A stretch of DNA of 52,320 bases, from assembly GCF_946885955.1 (NCBI RefSeq), contig NZ_CAMPHI010000040.1:1-52320 (forward strand). Direction: 5' to 3'. The stretch is from an uncultured Pseudomonas sp. (GTDB taxonomy: Bacteria > Pseudomonadota > Gammaproteobacteria > Pseudomonadales > Pseudomonadaceae). The position numbers were made by a program, and so were the translations under genes. Below, one piece after another: positions 17,858 to 26,198 of this stretch. The stretch's first letter is position 1. Every line of letters begins with the position of its first letter. The notes under the pieces are model-generated. The model saw only the letters and a program-made list of their open reading frames with translations, was not told the origin of the DNA and did not search any database.

Positions 17858-17906
17858 CTTTGATTTGCAATAGTGGTTTGACATCAAAGCATTATTGTCT
17901 AAGACT
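17858..17906 (+). promoter_or_regulatory. Candidate ehuB promoter with inverted repeat
   Basis: An AT-rich stretch with a consensus -35 TTGACA (17878-17883) and a weak -10 TAAGAC 16 bases on. The -35 is bracketed by CTTTGAT (17858-17864) and ATCAAAG (17883-17889), a 7-bp perfect inverted repeat that could be an operator. It lies about 75-125 bases before the ehuB ATG. Confidence 0.45.
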
Positions 17907-17981
17907 TTTGCACGGTTGATCGTGTGTTTGCCATATTTATGGCCGATTTTTTGGAGAAAACAAAAGAAAAAGGGCAGAAAG

Positions 17982-18851
17982 ATGCGAGTAATTAATTCCA
18001 GATCAAAGTTTATTCTCGGGGCATTGGCCGCCGTGTTCGGGGGCGTGTTTGCAGTCAGCGCCAGCGCCACTACCTTGCAGGAGGTAAAGGAAAAGGGCTT
18101 TATCAACGTCGCGGTGGCCAATGAAATTCCCTACGGCTTCGTCAACGCCAAGGGTGAGGCCGAAGGCGCGGGGCCGGCCGTCGCCGCCGAAGTGCTCAAG
18201 CGCATGGGCATCGATGAAGTGCAATGGGTGGTGACGCAGTTTGGCTCCTTGATCCCGGGGCTCAAGGCCGGACGTTTTGACATGGTGGCCGCGGAAATGG
18301 CGATTCTGCCCGCACGCTGCAAGGCGGTGATCTACTCCGAACCCAATTCCAGCTATGGCGAAGGCTTGCTGGTGCAGAAGGGCAACCCCCACGATCTGCA
18401 TGGCTACAAGCAGTTCGCCAAAGGCGATATGAAAGTGGCCATCATGGCCGGTGCCGACCAGCTGGATATGTTGCAGAAGCTGGGCGTGCCGGAATCGAAC
18501 ATGGTCACCATCAACAGTAATTCCGATGCCATCTCCACGGTCTCCACCGGCCGCGCCGCAGCCTATGCCGGCACCGGTCTGACCGCCAGCAACCTCGCCG
18601 AAATGAGCGATGCGGTGGTCCTGGCCGATCCATTCGAAGACCCGGTTATCGACGGCCATGAAGTGCGCAGCTGGGGTGGCTTTACCTTCGCCAACAGCTC
18701 GAAGGAATTCCGCGACGCCTTCAATGCCGAACTGACCAAGTTCAAGCAGACCGAAGACTGGAAGAAAATCCTGCAGAAATACGGCTTCACCCCCGCCGAT
18801 ATCCAGGGCTCGTTCGCCAAAACCACCGAACAGCTGTGTAACGCCGAGTAG
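17982..18851 (+). CDS. ehuB: Ectoine/hydroxyectoine ABC transporter substrate-binding protein EhuB
   Basis: 289-aa periplasmic binding protein with a signal peptide (hydrophobic 10-27, ending SASA). The mature protein matches the EhuB pattern: LQEVKEKGFINVAVANEIPYGF, FGSLIPGLKAGRFDMVAAEM, then LPARCKAVIYSEPN with the Arg that binds the ligand carboxylate, and an ending with a second Cys (TTEQLCNAE), all as in Sinorhizobium EhuB. It should bind ectoines in the periplasm and deliver them to EhuCD. I use the ATG at 17982; an upstream open frame has no support. The substrate could instead be another small zwitterion or amino acid, since the parent family is the polar amino-acid binding proteins. 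Confidence 0.82.
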   Translation: MRVINSRSKFILGALAAVFGGVFAVSASATTLQEVKEKGFINVAVANEIPYGFVNAKGEAEGAGPAVAAEVLKRMGIDEVQWVVTQFGSLIPGLKAGRFDMVAAEMAILPARCKAVIYSEPNSSYGEGLLVQKGNPHDLHGYKQFAKGDMKVAIMAGADQLDMLQKLGVPESNMVTINSNSDAISTVSTGRAAAYAGTGLTASNLAEMSDAVVLADPFEDPVIDGHEVRSWGGFTFANSSKEFRDAFNAELTKFKQTEDWKKILQKYGFTPADIQGSFAKTTEQLCNAE

Positions 18852-18921
18852 GGATAAGCGGCGCCGCCAGAGCAAGGCGGCGCCTGCTGCAACTCCGCGT
18901 TCGTCTGGAGGTTAACCGTTT

Positions 18922-19572
18922 ATGTGGGACTATCTGCCGACCCTGATGCAGGGGGCATGGGTCACCGTGCAGCTGACATTCTGGTCGACGCTGTTAGGTG
19001 CGCTCTGTTCCTTCGTTTTCGGCCTGGGCCGGCTCTCCGCCAACCCGCTGCTGAAGTCCGTTTCCGTCTCCTATATCGAGATTTTTCGCGGCACCTCGCT
19101 GCTGGTGCAGATGTTCTGGATTTTCTTCGCCTTGCCGTTGCTGGGCGTGCGCCTGTCGCCGGTCACCGCCGGCATTCTTGCGTTGTCGCTGAACATTGGT
19201 GCCTATGGCGCCGAAGTCGTGCGCGGCGCGGTGAAGTCGGTGCAGAAGAATCAGCTCGAAGCGGCCAAGGCGCTGAACTTCACCGCGCGCCAGACCCTGT
19301 GGCGCATCGCCTTGCCCCAGGCGCTGCCGGAGATGATGCCGTCGTTCGGCAACCTGGCGGTGCAGAACCTCAAGGACACCGCGCTGGTGTCGCTGATCAC
19401 CCTCAGCGACCTGGCCTTTCGCGCGGAGAACCTGCGCAACCTCACCCAGGACAGCACGACCATCTACGGGATGACGCTGTTCATCTATTTCGGCCTCGCT
19501 CTGGCACTCAGCGCACTGATGAAGATCCTCGAGCGCTGGGTCGGTCGCTGGCGCAAAGTGGGGGCCCGCTGA
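18922..19572 (+). CDS. ehuC: Ectoine/hydroxyectoine ABC transporter permease EhuC
   Basis: 216-aa permease of the HisMQ/GlnP type with about five membrane segments and the EAA loop EAAKALNFTARQTLWRIALP. It forms a heterodimeric channel with EhuD. The start (ATG, preceded by GGAGG) follows ehuB by 70 bases. The last base of its TGA is the first of the ehuD ATG. Confidence 0.83.
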   Translation: MWDYLPTLMQGAWVTVQLTFWSTLLGALCSFVFGLGRLSANPLLKSVSVSYIEIFRGTSLLVQMFWIFFALPLLGVRLSPVTAGILALSLNIGAYGAEVVRGAVKSVQKNQLEAAKALNFTARQTLWRIALPQALPEMMPSFGNLAVQNLKDTALVSLITLSDLAFRAENLRNLTQDSTTIYGMTLFIYFGLALALSALMKILERWVGRWRKVGAR

Positions 19573-20264
19573 TGCTGTTCGGTTACCACTGGGATACCAG
19601 CTCGCCGCTGGCGTTCGCCATCTCCATTCTGCCGATCCTCCTGCGCGGCATGCTCGTCACCCTGCAGGCTGCCGCGCTGGGTTTCGTCATCGCCGCCATT
19701 CTTGGTCTGGTCTTCGCGGCATTGCGTGGCGTGCGTTCGCGGTTGGTCGCCTGGCCGACCGCGCTTATCGTCGAGTTCTTCCGCGATACGCCGCTGCTGG
19801 TGCAGCTGTACTTCCTCTACTTCGTGCTGCCCGAATACGGTCTGCTACTGCCGGCGTTCCTGACCGGCGCGGTGGCGCTCGGCGTGCAGTACAGCGCCTA
19901 TATGTCGGAGGTCTACCGAGCCGGTCTGGAAGCCGTGCCGCGCGGCCAACGCGAGGCGGCGCGGGCGCTGAACCTGCCGCCAGCGCACACCTTTATCAAG
20001 GTGATTCTGCCGCAGGCGTTGCCGCGCATCGTGCCGGCCCTGGGCAACTACCTGATCTCGATCATGAAGGATGTACCGGTGCTGTCGGTGGTGACGGTGC
20101 TGGAGATGCTCAGCGTGGCGAAGATCATCGGCGACCGCACCTTCCAGTACCTGATCCCGCTGACCATGGTCGGCGCGCTCTACCTGATCCTGACCCTTCT
20201 GGCCGCTTACCTGGTACGGACCCTCGACGTCCGCTTGCCTAAACGTGGGATACCGCTGAAATGA
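19572..20264 (+). CDS. ehuD: Ectoine/hydroxyectoine ABC transporter permease EhuD
   Basis: 230-aa permease, paralogous to EhuC, with the EAA loop [20 protein letters not shown] and the family segment [20 protein letters not shown]. The start at 19572 shares one base with the ehuC stop (TGATG). The stop overlaps ehuA by ATGA, so ehuC, ehuD and ehuA are translationally coupled. Confidence 0.83.
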   Translation: MLFGYHWDTSSPLAFAISILPILLRGMLVTLQAAALGFVIAAILGLVFAALRGVRSRLVAWPTALIVEFFRDTPLLVQLYFLYFVLPEYGLLLPAFLTGAVALGVQYSAYMSEVYRAGLEAVPRGQREAARALNLPPAHTFIKVILPQALPRIVPALGNYLISIMKDVPVLSVVTVLEMLSVAKIIGDRTFQYLIPLTMVGALYLILTLLAAYLVRTLDVRLPKRGIPLK

Positions 20265-21040
20265 CAGATACCCTGGTTCGCTTCGAGAACGTGACCAAGC
20301 GCTTTGGTGATTTCACCTGCCTCGACAACCTCAACTTCGAGGTGAAACGCGGCGAGAAGGTCACCATCATCGGCCCCTCCGGGTCGGGCAAGTCCACCGT
20401 GCTGCGGGTGCTGATGACCCTCGAGCCGATCAACGCGGGCGTTGTCTACGTAGACGGCAAACCGCTCTGGCACGAGGAGAAGAACGGCACGCTGGTGCCG
20501 GCCAGCGAAGCCCACCTGCGGCAGATGCGCAGCAACCTGGGTATGGTGTTCCAGCAGTTCAACCTGTTCCCGCACATGACAGTGCGGCGCAACATCACCG
20601 AAGCACCGGTCCGGGTGCTCGGCATGTCGCGCAAGGAAGCCAACGAACGCGCCGAGGAACTGCTGGAAATGGTCGGGTTGAGCGACCAGGCCGACAAGTT
20701 CCCGCCGCAACTCTCCGGCGGCCAGCAACAACGGGTCGGCATCGCCCGCGCCCTGGCCATGCGCCCGCAGGTCATGCTGTTCGACGAGCCGACCAGCGCG
20801 CTCGACCCGGAGCTGGTGGGCGAGGTACTCAAGGTCATCCAGCGCCTGGCCGAGGAGCACGACCTGACCATGTTGCTGGTGACCCATGAGATGGACTTCG
20901 CGCGGCGTATTTCCGACCGGGTATGTTTCTTCGATCAGGGCGCGATCCGCGAGGAGGGTACGCCTGAGCAGATATTCAGCGAGCCGAAGAATGCCCGCAC
21001 CAAGGAATTCCTCCACGCGGTGCTGCATCCGGAAGATTGA
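20261..21040 (+). CDS. ehuA: Ectoine/hydroxyectoine ABC transporter ATP-binding protein EhuA
   Basis: 259-aa polar amino-acid-type ABC ATPase: Walker [11 protein letters not shown]-loop [12 protein letters not shown], signature [14 protein letters not shown], Walker [16 protein letters not shown]-loop VTHEMDFAR. It powers EhuCD. It is the last gene of the ehuBCDA operon; the gene order differs from the classical ehuABCD-eut order of rhizobia, and no ectoine-degradation genes (eutABC, doe) follow. Its stop lies 10 bases from the stop of the convergent DUF3079 gene. Confidence 0.88.
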   Translation: MTDTLVRFENVTKRFGDFTCLDNLNFEVKRGEKVTIIGPSGSGKSTVLRVLMTLEPINAGVVYVDGKPLWHEEKNGTLVPASEAHLRQMRSNLGMVFQQFNLFPHMTVRRNITEAPVRVLGMSRKEANERAEELLEMVGLSDQADKFPPQLSGGQQQRVGIARALAMRPQVMLFDEPTSALDPELVGEVLKVIQRLAEEHDLTMLLVTHEMDFARRISDRVCFFDQGAIREEGTPEQIFSEPKNARTKEFLHAVLHPED

Positions 21041-21050
21041 GGGCGAGTAA

Positions 21051-21263
21051 TCAGCCCGGTTGGTTTTCCGGTTGGTCGCTTGGCGCGTCCGCGTCGGCCG
21101 CACAGCCGTCGAACTGCTGCCAGTCTTCGCCGAATACTTCAGCCGGGTGCATGGTGCGGTCGGCGCCATTGCCGCAGGCCAGCGAATCGGCTGGGCAATA
21201 CCTGTCGCACCCCCAGCAGATGCGTTCGGGATGAGGCGGGTTCTGCGGAAATTTCTTGGCCAT
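21051..21263 (-). CDS. DUF3079 small Cys-rich protein
   Basis: 70 aa beginning MAKKFPQNPPHPERICWGCD, the hallmark of the DUF3079 family. Four Cys lie in the first 30 residues (CWGC, YC, then AC), spaced like a possible metal site. Ribosome site GAGG lies 9 bases upstream. The function is unknown. The C-terminal tail is acidic and Gln/Pro-rich. It is convergent with ehuA and upstream of, but 95 bases from, the end of the EAL gene. Confidence 0.87.
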   Translation of the reverse strand: MAKKFPQNPPHPERICWGCDRYCPADSLACGNGADRTMHPAEVFGEDWQQFDGCAADADAPSDQPENQPG

Positions 21264-21359
21264 TGTTTCGCGCCCTCGGATGCCTGACGACCCTTGACAG
21301 GCTACCCGTGCGATTTCGTCAGGCCCTTGATCTCACGCAAGAAACCGGGTTGTCAGCGC

Positions 21360-22634
21360 TCACTCGTCCTGCCAGTCGAGGTCGCAGCAAAACACATGCA
21401 GCCTGCCGTCGACCATGACGGTCTGCGACAGGGTGATGCACATGCGCGAGTCGGCTACCGAGAGGTAGGGCCGGCTGATCTGCATCACATCCGGTTGCTT
21501 CAGCGCGCGGTAGTGGTAGTGCTTGTGCGACCAGTTGGCGTTGTCGCCGCACAATAGCGGCATGAAGCGCGCATTCAGTTGCTGCTGGTAGTGCGGTGTA
21601 TAGACGTTGGGCGATACCTGGTAGCCTGCGTCGTTAAGCAGGTAGCAGCGCGCCGTGCGCGGGTCGTTGAACAGTCCGCTGCAGCTTTGTTCGAATTGCC
21701 GGCGCTCGGCGAAGTCCGTCACCGCCTGCTGGAACAAGCCTTCTATGCTGCGCAGGTAGTGCTGCATATCCGCGCGGCGCTTGGCGCTTTTCCATTGCTG
21801 GCCGCGCAGCAGGCGGTCGAAGGTGCCGGAAAAATTCTGCCCAACGTCGATGCATTCCTGGGGCTTGGCGAAGTAGAAGCCTTGCACCATGTCGGCGTTG
21901 GCGGCGATCGCCACCAGGGCCTCCTGCTCGGTTTCCACCCCTTCGATCACCACCAGGCTGCCGGCCTCGTGCAGCAGGCTGACGATGCCGGTGAGAATCC
22001 GTTCCACGCGAGGCGAGCGGCCGGCATCCTGAATCAGGCGGCGGTCGATCTTGACGATATCGGGCTCCAGGTCCCAGATGCGATCGAAATTGGAATGTCC
22101 CGCGCCAAAGTCGTCGATCGCGATCAGGCAGCCCAACTGGCGGAAATGGGCGATAAAACGTTTCAACTGCGCTTGATCGCTGACCTCGCTTTCGATGATC
22201 TCGATCACCAGGCGGTGCGCGGCAATGCCGGTGGCCTGCAACAGCTTTTCGGTAAAGCCGATATCCGGCCGCTCGCTGACCAGGTACTGCGAGTTCAGGT
22301 TAAGAAACAACCAGGCTTGGCCTGTGGTCTGGCGGGCAAAGTTGTGCACATGCAAGGTGCGGCAAGTGCGGTCCAGCTCCAGGCTTTCCTTGCTGTTGCG
22401 CGGAATCGCCAGCAGGGTGGCGGGCGATTGCGCGCTGCCGTCGTCGTGCTGCGCGCGGATCAGCCCTTCATAGCCCACCGCGCGGCCGTGGGCGATGCTG
22501 AAGATCGGCTGGAAGTGGCTGCTCAGCGTCAGGCCTCGGTAGTGGGTGTCGACCCTTTGTCCGGGGCCTGTCTCGCTAAGAGGTGGGCAGGCGATGGCCA
22601 TGGGCGCGGACGGCTGCCGGGTACTATTGAGCAT
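21360..22634 (-). CDS. EAL domain protein (predicted c-di-GMP phosphodiesterase)
   Basis: 424 aa. Residues about 30-265 form an EAL domain with the catalytic set in place: Glu56 (EGLIR, an EAL variant), Asn112/114 (LNLNS), the Glu of IEIIES, Asp174-Asp175 (IDDFGAG), Lys195 (VKID), Glu231 (IEGVE) and Gln251 (VQGFYF). It should hydrolyse c-di-GMP to pGpG. The last 150 residues form a separate alpha/beta domain, PDC/Cache-like by appearance (SGLFNDPRTARCYLLNDAG). There is no GGDEF domain and no membrane segment. The ATG at 22634 lies inside the end of the upstream sensor gene (11-base overlap), so it is coupled to the sensor and chemoreceptor genes. Confidence 0.9.
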   Translation of the reverse strand: MLNSTRQPSAPMAIACPPLSETGPGQRVDTHYRGLTLSSHFQPIFSIAHGRAVGYEGLIRAQHDDGSAQSPATLLAIPRNSKESLELDRTCRTLHVHNFARQTTGQAWLFLNLNSQYLVSERPDIGFTEKLLQATGIAAHRLVIEIIESEVSDQAQLKRFIAHFRQLGCLIAIDDFGAGHSNFDRIWDLEPDIVKIDRRLIQDAGRSPRVERILTGIVSLLHEAGSLVVIEGVETEQEALVAIAANADMVQGFYFAKPQECIDVGQNFSGTFDRLLRGQQWKSAKRRADMQHYLRSIEGLFQQAVTDFAERRQFEQSCSGLFNDPRTARCYLLNDAGYQVSPNVYTPHYQQQLNARFMPLLCGDNANWSHKHYHYRALKQPDVMQISRPYLSVADSRMCITLSQTVMVDGRLHVFCCDLDWQDE

Positions 22635-23487
22635 GTTCAACACCCCCGGGTTGCAACTGAGCCAGGGCCGTATCGACCAAGGCGAGCAGTTCATCGATGG
22701 CACCGGTCGCCTGCTGAAAGTAAGCCTTGGCGGCGATCGCCGGTTGTCCTTCGTCGAGCAATTCATGTTCGATACAACGCAGAAAGGCTTTTACCACCTG
22801 GGCGCGTTGCGCCAGACGGAAGTTGTCGGCCTGCGGGTGTGCGGTGACATGGCGCTCCAGGGTGGCGAAGGCGCTGCCCGCCAGTAGCTCGATCTTCTGG
22901 TAGAGAAAACGCATGCGCACGCGTTGCTCTACGCTGCTATGGCCGGTCGCCGCGATTCCGGTGCCCAGGGCACGCGCCTGCCCGGTCCATTCCGCCGCCT
23001 GCATCACTTCACGCCAGATGCAGGGCAGGTAAGCCAGGGCTGACCGGCCGCCGCTCAGGTCGACTTCGTTGGCCACGTCCTCCATCAGAAAGATGCCGTT
23101 GCGAATGATCAGGTGGTGCTGGGCCAGGTTGTTCGCCGGGTCGCTAGCGCGACCTTCGCGCATTCGCGACCAGTGATCGATCAGACTGTTCCAGGCCTCT
23201 GCGTGGGTGCTGTCGAGGGCCTGCGCGTCGCGGATATGCCGGTCCAGCGCCTGGCGCGTGGTGGCAAGCTCCTGACTCAGGCTGGCATCGCCGCAGAGCA
23301 CGCCATTGCTCAGGCCGCGGTGGCGCTGAAAGCCGGCGACCAGCGTGCGCAGCAAGCTCAGCTGGCGGATATTCAATTGGATATGTAGCTGCTTTTGCCG
23401 CCTGGCGCGCCGGTGCAAGCCATACAACAGCAGGGCCAATGCCGCCAGCGTGGCGAGGGCGGCGGACACTATCGATAATCCGGACAT
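22624..23487 (-). CDS. Membrane-anchored NIT-like sensor protein
   Basis: 287 aa. One N-terminal membrane helix (about 5-24) is followed by a helical domain with FQRHRGLSNGVLCGDASL, which resembles the QRERGLSxG signature of nitrate/nitrite-sensing NIT domains. The rest is predicted helical, with no kinase, cyclase or HAMP domain. If the family call is right it would present a small-molecule sensing helical bundle, but its topology (short basic segment RRARRQK after the helix) puts the bulk in the cytoplasm. The gene starts 5 bases after the chemoreceptor stop and overlaps the EAL gene, so the three proteins probably act together. Confidence 0.7.
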   Translation of the reverse strand: MSGLSIVSAALATLAALALLLYGLHRRARRQKQLHIQLNIRQLSLLRTLVAGFQRHRGLSNGVLCGDASLSQELATTRQALDRHIRDAQALDSTHAEAWNSLIDHWSRMREGRASDPANNLAQHHLIIRNGIFLMEDVANEVDLSGGRSALAYLPCIWREVMQAAEWTGQARALGTGIAATGHSSVEQRVRMRFLYQKIELLAGSAFATLERHVTAHPQADNFRLAQRAQVVKAFLRCIEHELLDEGQPAIAAKAYFQQATGAIDELLALVDTALAQLQPGGVEHAQ

Positions 23488-23492
23488 GGCGC

Positions 23493-24620
23493 TTACCCCG
23501 TCAAATGAGCCAAATGGTGTGCGATGGCGCGCGCCTGATCGGCCGCCTTCAGGTTGTCGGCGTTGCCCTGACGGACGCGGTCGGCCAACTCGGCAATTTC
23601 CGCCACCGCCTTGCCCTGCTGCTCGGTGCTGACCGCCACCTGATCGACCTGCTCGGTCAACTGGCGGGTACGCTGCTGCACCTGATCGAGCAGGCTGCGC
23701 ACCGCTTCGGAACTGTCGGCGCTGCGGTGGGCAAGGGCGGTCAGGTCGGAGACCTGCACGGTTGCACCCTGGATATGCAGTTGCACCGATTCGATATTGC
23801 GGCTGATCTCCGCCGCCGACTCCTGGCTGTGCAATGCCAGCCGGCGCACCTCATCGGCGACCACCGCAAAGCCGCGCCCGCTCTCGCCGGCACGGGCCGC
23901 TTCGATGGCCGCATTCAATGCCAGCAGGTTGGTCTGGGTGGCGATGCCGCGGATGGTGCCGGACATCTCGTTGATGGTGTGCGAGTTGTTGTTCAGCTGC
24001 AGGATCAGCTCGTTGGTGGCGATCGCCTGCTGCGCCATTTCGGACACCTGGCGCACCAAACTGGTGAGCTGCTCGATGCCATCTTCCAATTGCTCGCTGG
24101 CCCGCACACTGGTCTGCCGCGACTCATCGGCCAGCGCCGCGACCTGCACGATGCTCACATTCAACTGCTCGACGGCCGCCGCCGCGGTGCTGGCCGCGTC
24201 GCTTTGCCCGTGGGCGTTGCGGGTCACCAATACGGCGCTTTGCTCCAGCTCATGGGAGGAGTGGGAGATTTCATCCAGGCGTTGCTGCAGCAGCTGCTGC
24301 TGACGCTGCTCGCGGCTCAATAGCTGCTGCAAACTGCTGCCGATCGGCCGCAACAACTGCCATTCAGCAGTGGACGCCGGCTCCATGGGCTGCGCGGCGT
24401 CCTCGCAATAGCGCTGCAGCTGGCCAAGCGCCTGCGACAGCAGCCATAGGCTGGCAATCGCCAAGTACGCCAGCACTGCCCAGAGCGGCTGTGCGGGCAG
24501 CGCCGGAAAGAACCACCCCAGCACAAAACCCACCAACGCCACCCCGAACAACAGACGCAGCATGCCGCCGATCCCCATGGCGCCCAGTAGCAAAAAAGCA
24601 GGGTAGGTAAGCCACTTCAT
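23493..24620 (-). CDS. Methyl-accepting chemotaxis protein without periplasmic domain
   Basis: 375 aa. Two or three closely spaced membrane helices (about 5-30 and 45-65), no ligand-binding domain between them and no HAMP. A full chemoreceptor signalling domain follows, with the hairpin tip region [18 protein letters not shown] and [12 protein letters not shown] that contacts CheA/CheW. No CheR-binding pentapeptide is seen at the C-terminus. The ATG at 24620 has GGAG 10 bases upstream; the frame is open 15 codons further but without support. It is first in an operon with the NIT-like and EAL genes. A terminator-like leader hairpin lies 24 bases before its ATG. Confidence 0.9.
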   Translation of the reverse strand: MKWLTYPAFLLLGAMGIGGMLRLLFGVALVGFVLGWFFPALPAQPLWAVLAYLAIASLWLLSQALGQLQRYCEDAAQPMEPASTAEWQLLRPIGSSLQQLLSREQRQQQLLQQRLDEISHSSHELEQSAVLVTRNAHGQSDAASTAAAAVEQLNVSIVQVAALADESRQTSVRASEQLEDGIEQLTSLVRQVSEMAQQAIATNELILQLNNNSHTINEMSGTIRGIATQTNLLALNAAIEAARAGESGRGFAVVADEVRRLALHSQESAAEISRNIESVQLHIQGATVQVSDLTALAHRSADSSEAVRSLLDQVQQRTRQLTEQVDQVAVSTEQQGKAVAEIAELADRVRQGNADNLKAADQARAIAHHLAHLTG

Positions 24621-24643
24621 AATCCGACTCTCCGACCGGTATC

Positions 24644-24697
24644 CAAAAAAAACGCCTGAATCCACCGCGCATACCTCGCGCGGCGTTTCAGGCGCCG
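24644..24697 (-). terminator. Leader terminator with competing hairpin before the chemoreceptor gene
   Basis: Read on the minus strand, CGCCTGAA (24694-24687) pairs with TTCAGGCG (24660-24653), with an inner stem CCGCGC/GCGCGG (24683-24678 with 24670-24665), followed by eight Ts (24652-24645). This is a strong intrinsic terminator located in the expected 5' leader of the MCP operon. A shorter hairpin CGGCG-CCTGAAA-CGCCG (24697-24681) uses the same 5' strand and is mutually exclusive with it. Another small hairpin (CAGGC/GCCTG) lies at 24706-24720. The terminator could also end an unannotated minus-strand small RNA. Confidence 0.6.
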
Positions 24698-24890
24698 TTG
24701 CCTTACAGGCGCGAAGCCTGCGGATGTGATTTATTCGTGAGAACTACTAGGCAAAAGTGATGCCATAGAGTCGGTTAGGCACCATGGCCCGCTTCCTGAT
24801 GCTTCAGGATCGGCTAGGGTATGAGCGCTTACCATTCAAGCGAAATCTTGACTGCAATATCTCAATCTCTTTGGTGCAAGGAGCATCCCA

Positions 24891-25397
24891 ATGAGTGGAA
24901 AACCTGCAGCTCGCCTCACCGACCCCACCGCCTGTCCTGTACCTGGGCACAGCACCAATCCGATTGTTGTCGGATCACCCGATGTACTGTTCGATGGCCT
25001 ACCGGCAGCTCGCCTAAGTGACCCCTCCGCTTGCGGTGGCGCCCTTTCTGGGAACCTGGCGTCTACTGTTTTCATTAATGGACTTAATGCGGCAACTGTT
25101 GGAAGCACCGGGAGCCATGGAAACGTGGTTATCGGAGGCTCCGGTACTGTCATTATTGGCGACAATGTGAGCCAGGCCCCCTTCACCCCGATCCCGGCCC
25201 TTGTAATGCAGAGCGCATTTGATGAGCAGTTCGAGCTACTGGATGCAGAAGGCGAACCTGTAACTGATTTCCGATACAAGATTACGAGCGCTTCGGGCGC
25301 TGTTTTCAGAGGGATAACGGACTCATTGGGTCGAACCCGGCGTATTAATACTCATGCTAGCGAAATACTCAAATTAGAGCCAGATGATATGGCGTAG
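24891..25397 (+). CDS. PAAR domain protein (type VI secretion spike tip)
   Basis: 168 aa. Residues 1-95 form a PAAR domain (PAARLTDPTACPVPGHSTNP; PAARLSDPSACGGALSG; STGSHGNVVIGGSGTVIIGD), which sharpens the VgrG spike and carries effectors. Residues 105-160 hold the short beta-rich extension often seen after PAAR (FDEQFELLDAEGEPVTDFRY, then GVTD-like ITDSLGRTRR), likely an effector adaptor. Ribosome site AAGGAG lies 8 bases before the ATG. No vgrG, hcp or tss genes occur in the window, so it must use a type VI machine encoded elsewhere. It is followed by the predicted effector and secreted immunity genes. Confidence 0.9.
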   Translation: MSGKPAARLTDPTACPVPGHSTNPIVVGSPDVLFDGLPAARLSDPSACGGALSGNLASTVFINGLNAATVGSTGSHGNVVIGGSGTVIIGDNVSQAPFTPIPALVMQSAFDEQFELLDAEGEPVTDFRYKITSASGAVFRGITDSLGRTRRINTHASEILKLEPDDMA

Positions 25398-25439
25398 TTG
25401 GTGAGGATTTGAAATTAATACTAGTTGGAGTGCTTCTCG

Positions 25440-26198
25440 ATGGTTCAAACGATAATTGCAAATAATACGGCCACGTCTAACAATCAAGCTGGAAGCCGTC
25501 ACTCCGCTGTAGTGGCAACAAAATACACGCGACGTGCCGATGACAGTGGCTGGCTTGGTGTAAGGTTGGAGCCGAGTGGTAGTCTGGTTTTTATATGTGA
25601 ATATACTAAGGTCATTATTCTGAACAAGGTAGGAGGTCGTACCTATTTCAGAATTTCCGATGGGAACGGTAGTTATGTAGGTAAAGAAGCCAGCTTGAAG
25701 GACGAAAATGCTCTCAAGTTTTTGGCGGATGCGCCTCCTGTCGAACCAGCTACTGTCCATTTGAAATATGACGGTGCGCCTGTGCTGACCCGCTCAGATA
25801 TAAGGGGCGATAGCAACAAGCAGCAATGGGCAATAGCCCGCTTTAATGGAAAGACGGCGCGAGTCACCCTCAATAGCCTCTGGGGTCAGGGGTATACCCC
25901 TATCCCACCTGGGAAACATCGCATCATGGCTCCTGATTTTTCTCATGCGAATATACCGACCTCGGGATATCGCGCCGCTCACCCAGGGCAGATACGCTGT
26001 ACGGATGTGTGGTTTCCTATAGAGCTTGAAGGCACAGTTAGTAACAGCAGTCGTTATATTCATATCGGCCATTTGTCCGAAGGTTGCGTTACTTTTTATG
26101 AGTTGCTTAAGTGGAATGACATCTATGAATATTTGATTAGTAGGCGAGTGAAAGGTGAGGGTGGTAAATATATTGGTACTTTGCTGGTGGAGAAGTAA
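25440..26198 (+). CDS. Predicted L,D-transpeptidase-like type VI effector
   Basis: 252 aa, no signal peptide. The C-terminal half reads TPIPPGKHRIMAPDFSH, then CTDVWFPIELEG, then IHIGHLSEGCVTFYELLKWN. His208, Ser213 and Cys216 match the H-x(n)-S-x-G-C-(V/I) catalytic signature of L,D-transpeptidase folds, which act on peptidoglycan tetrapeptides. The N-terminal 130 residues show no known domain and may dock to the PAAR protein. The gene lies between PAAR and a signal-peptide protein, which is the classical order for an antibacterial periplasmic effector. The ATG at 25440 has GGAG 9 bases upstream. Codon use is AT-richer than the flanking genome, suggesting acquisition. The enzymatic assignment rests on the motif only. 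Confidence 0.68.
   Translation: MVQTIIANNTATSNNQAGSRHSAVVATKYTRRADDSGWLGVRLEPSGSLVFICEYTKVIILNKVGGRTYFRISDGNGSYVGKEASLKDENALKFLADAPPVEPATVHLKYDGAPVLTRSDIRGDSNKQQWAIARFNGKTARVTLNSLWGQGYTPIPPGKHRIMAPDFSHANIPTSGYRAAHPGQIRCTDVWFPIELEGTVSNSSRYIHIGHLSEGCVTFYELLKWNDIYEYLISRRVKGEGGKYIGTLLVEK

Noticed and set aside
16949..21040. CRISPR array, prophage or insertion sequence anywhere in the window
   Set aside because: No regularly spaced direct repeats, integrase, transposase or phage structural gene was seen in any part of the 52 kb. The repeats are palindromic REP-type elements only.
24644..24800. c-di-GMP (GEMM) riboswitch in the MCP leader
   Set aside because: I compared the leader with the GEMM consensus and could not find its conserved GCAAA / tetraloop-receptor core. 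Only the terminator and competing hairpin are supported.
24806..24838. FliA (sigma-28) promoter for the MCP operon (minus strand TAAGCGCT ... GCCGATCC)
   Set aside because: The GCCGAT core is there, but spacing and flanks deviate from TAAA-N15-GCCGATAA by two bases, so I do not call it.
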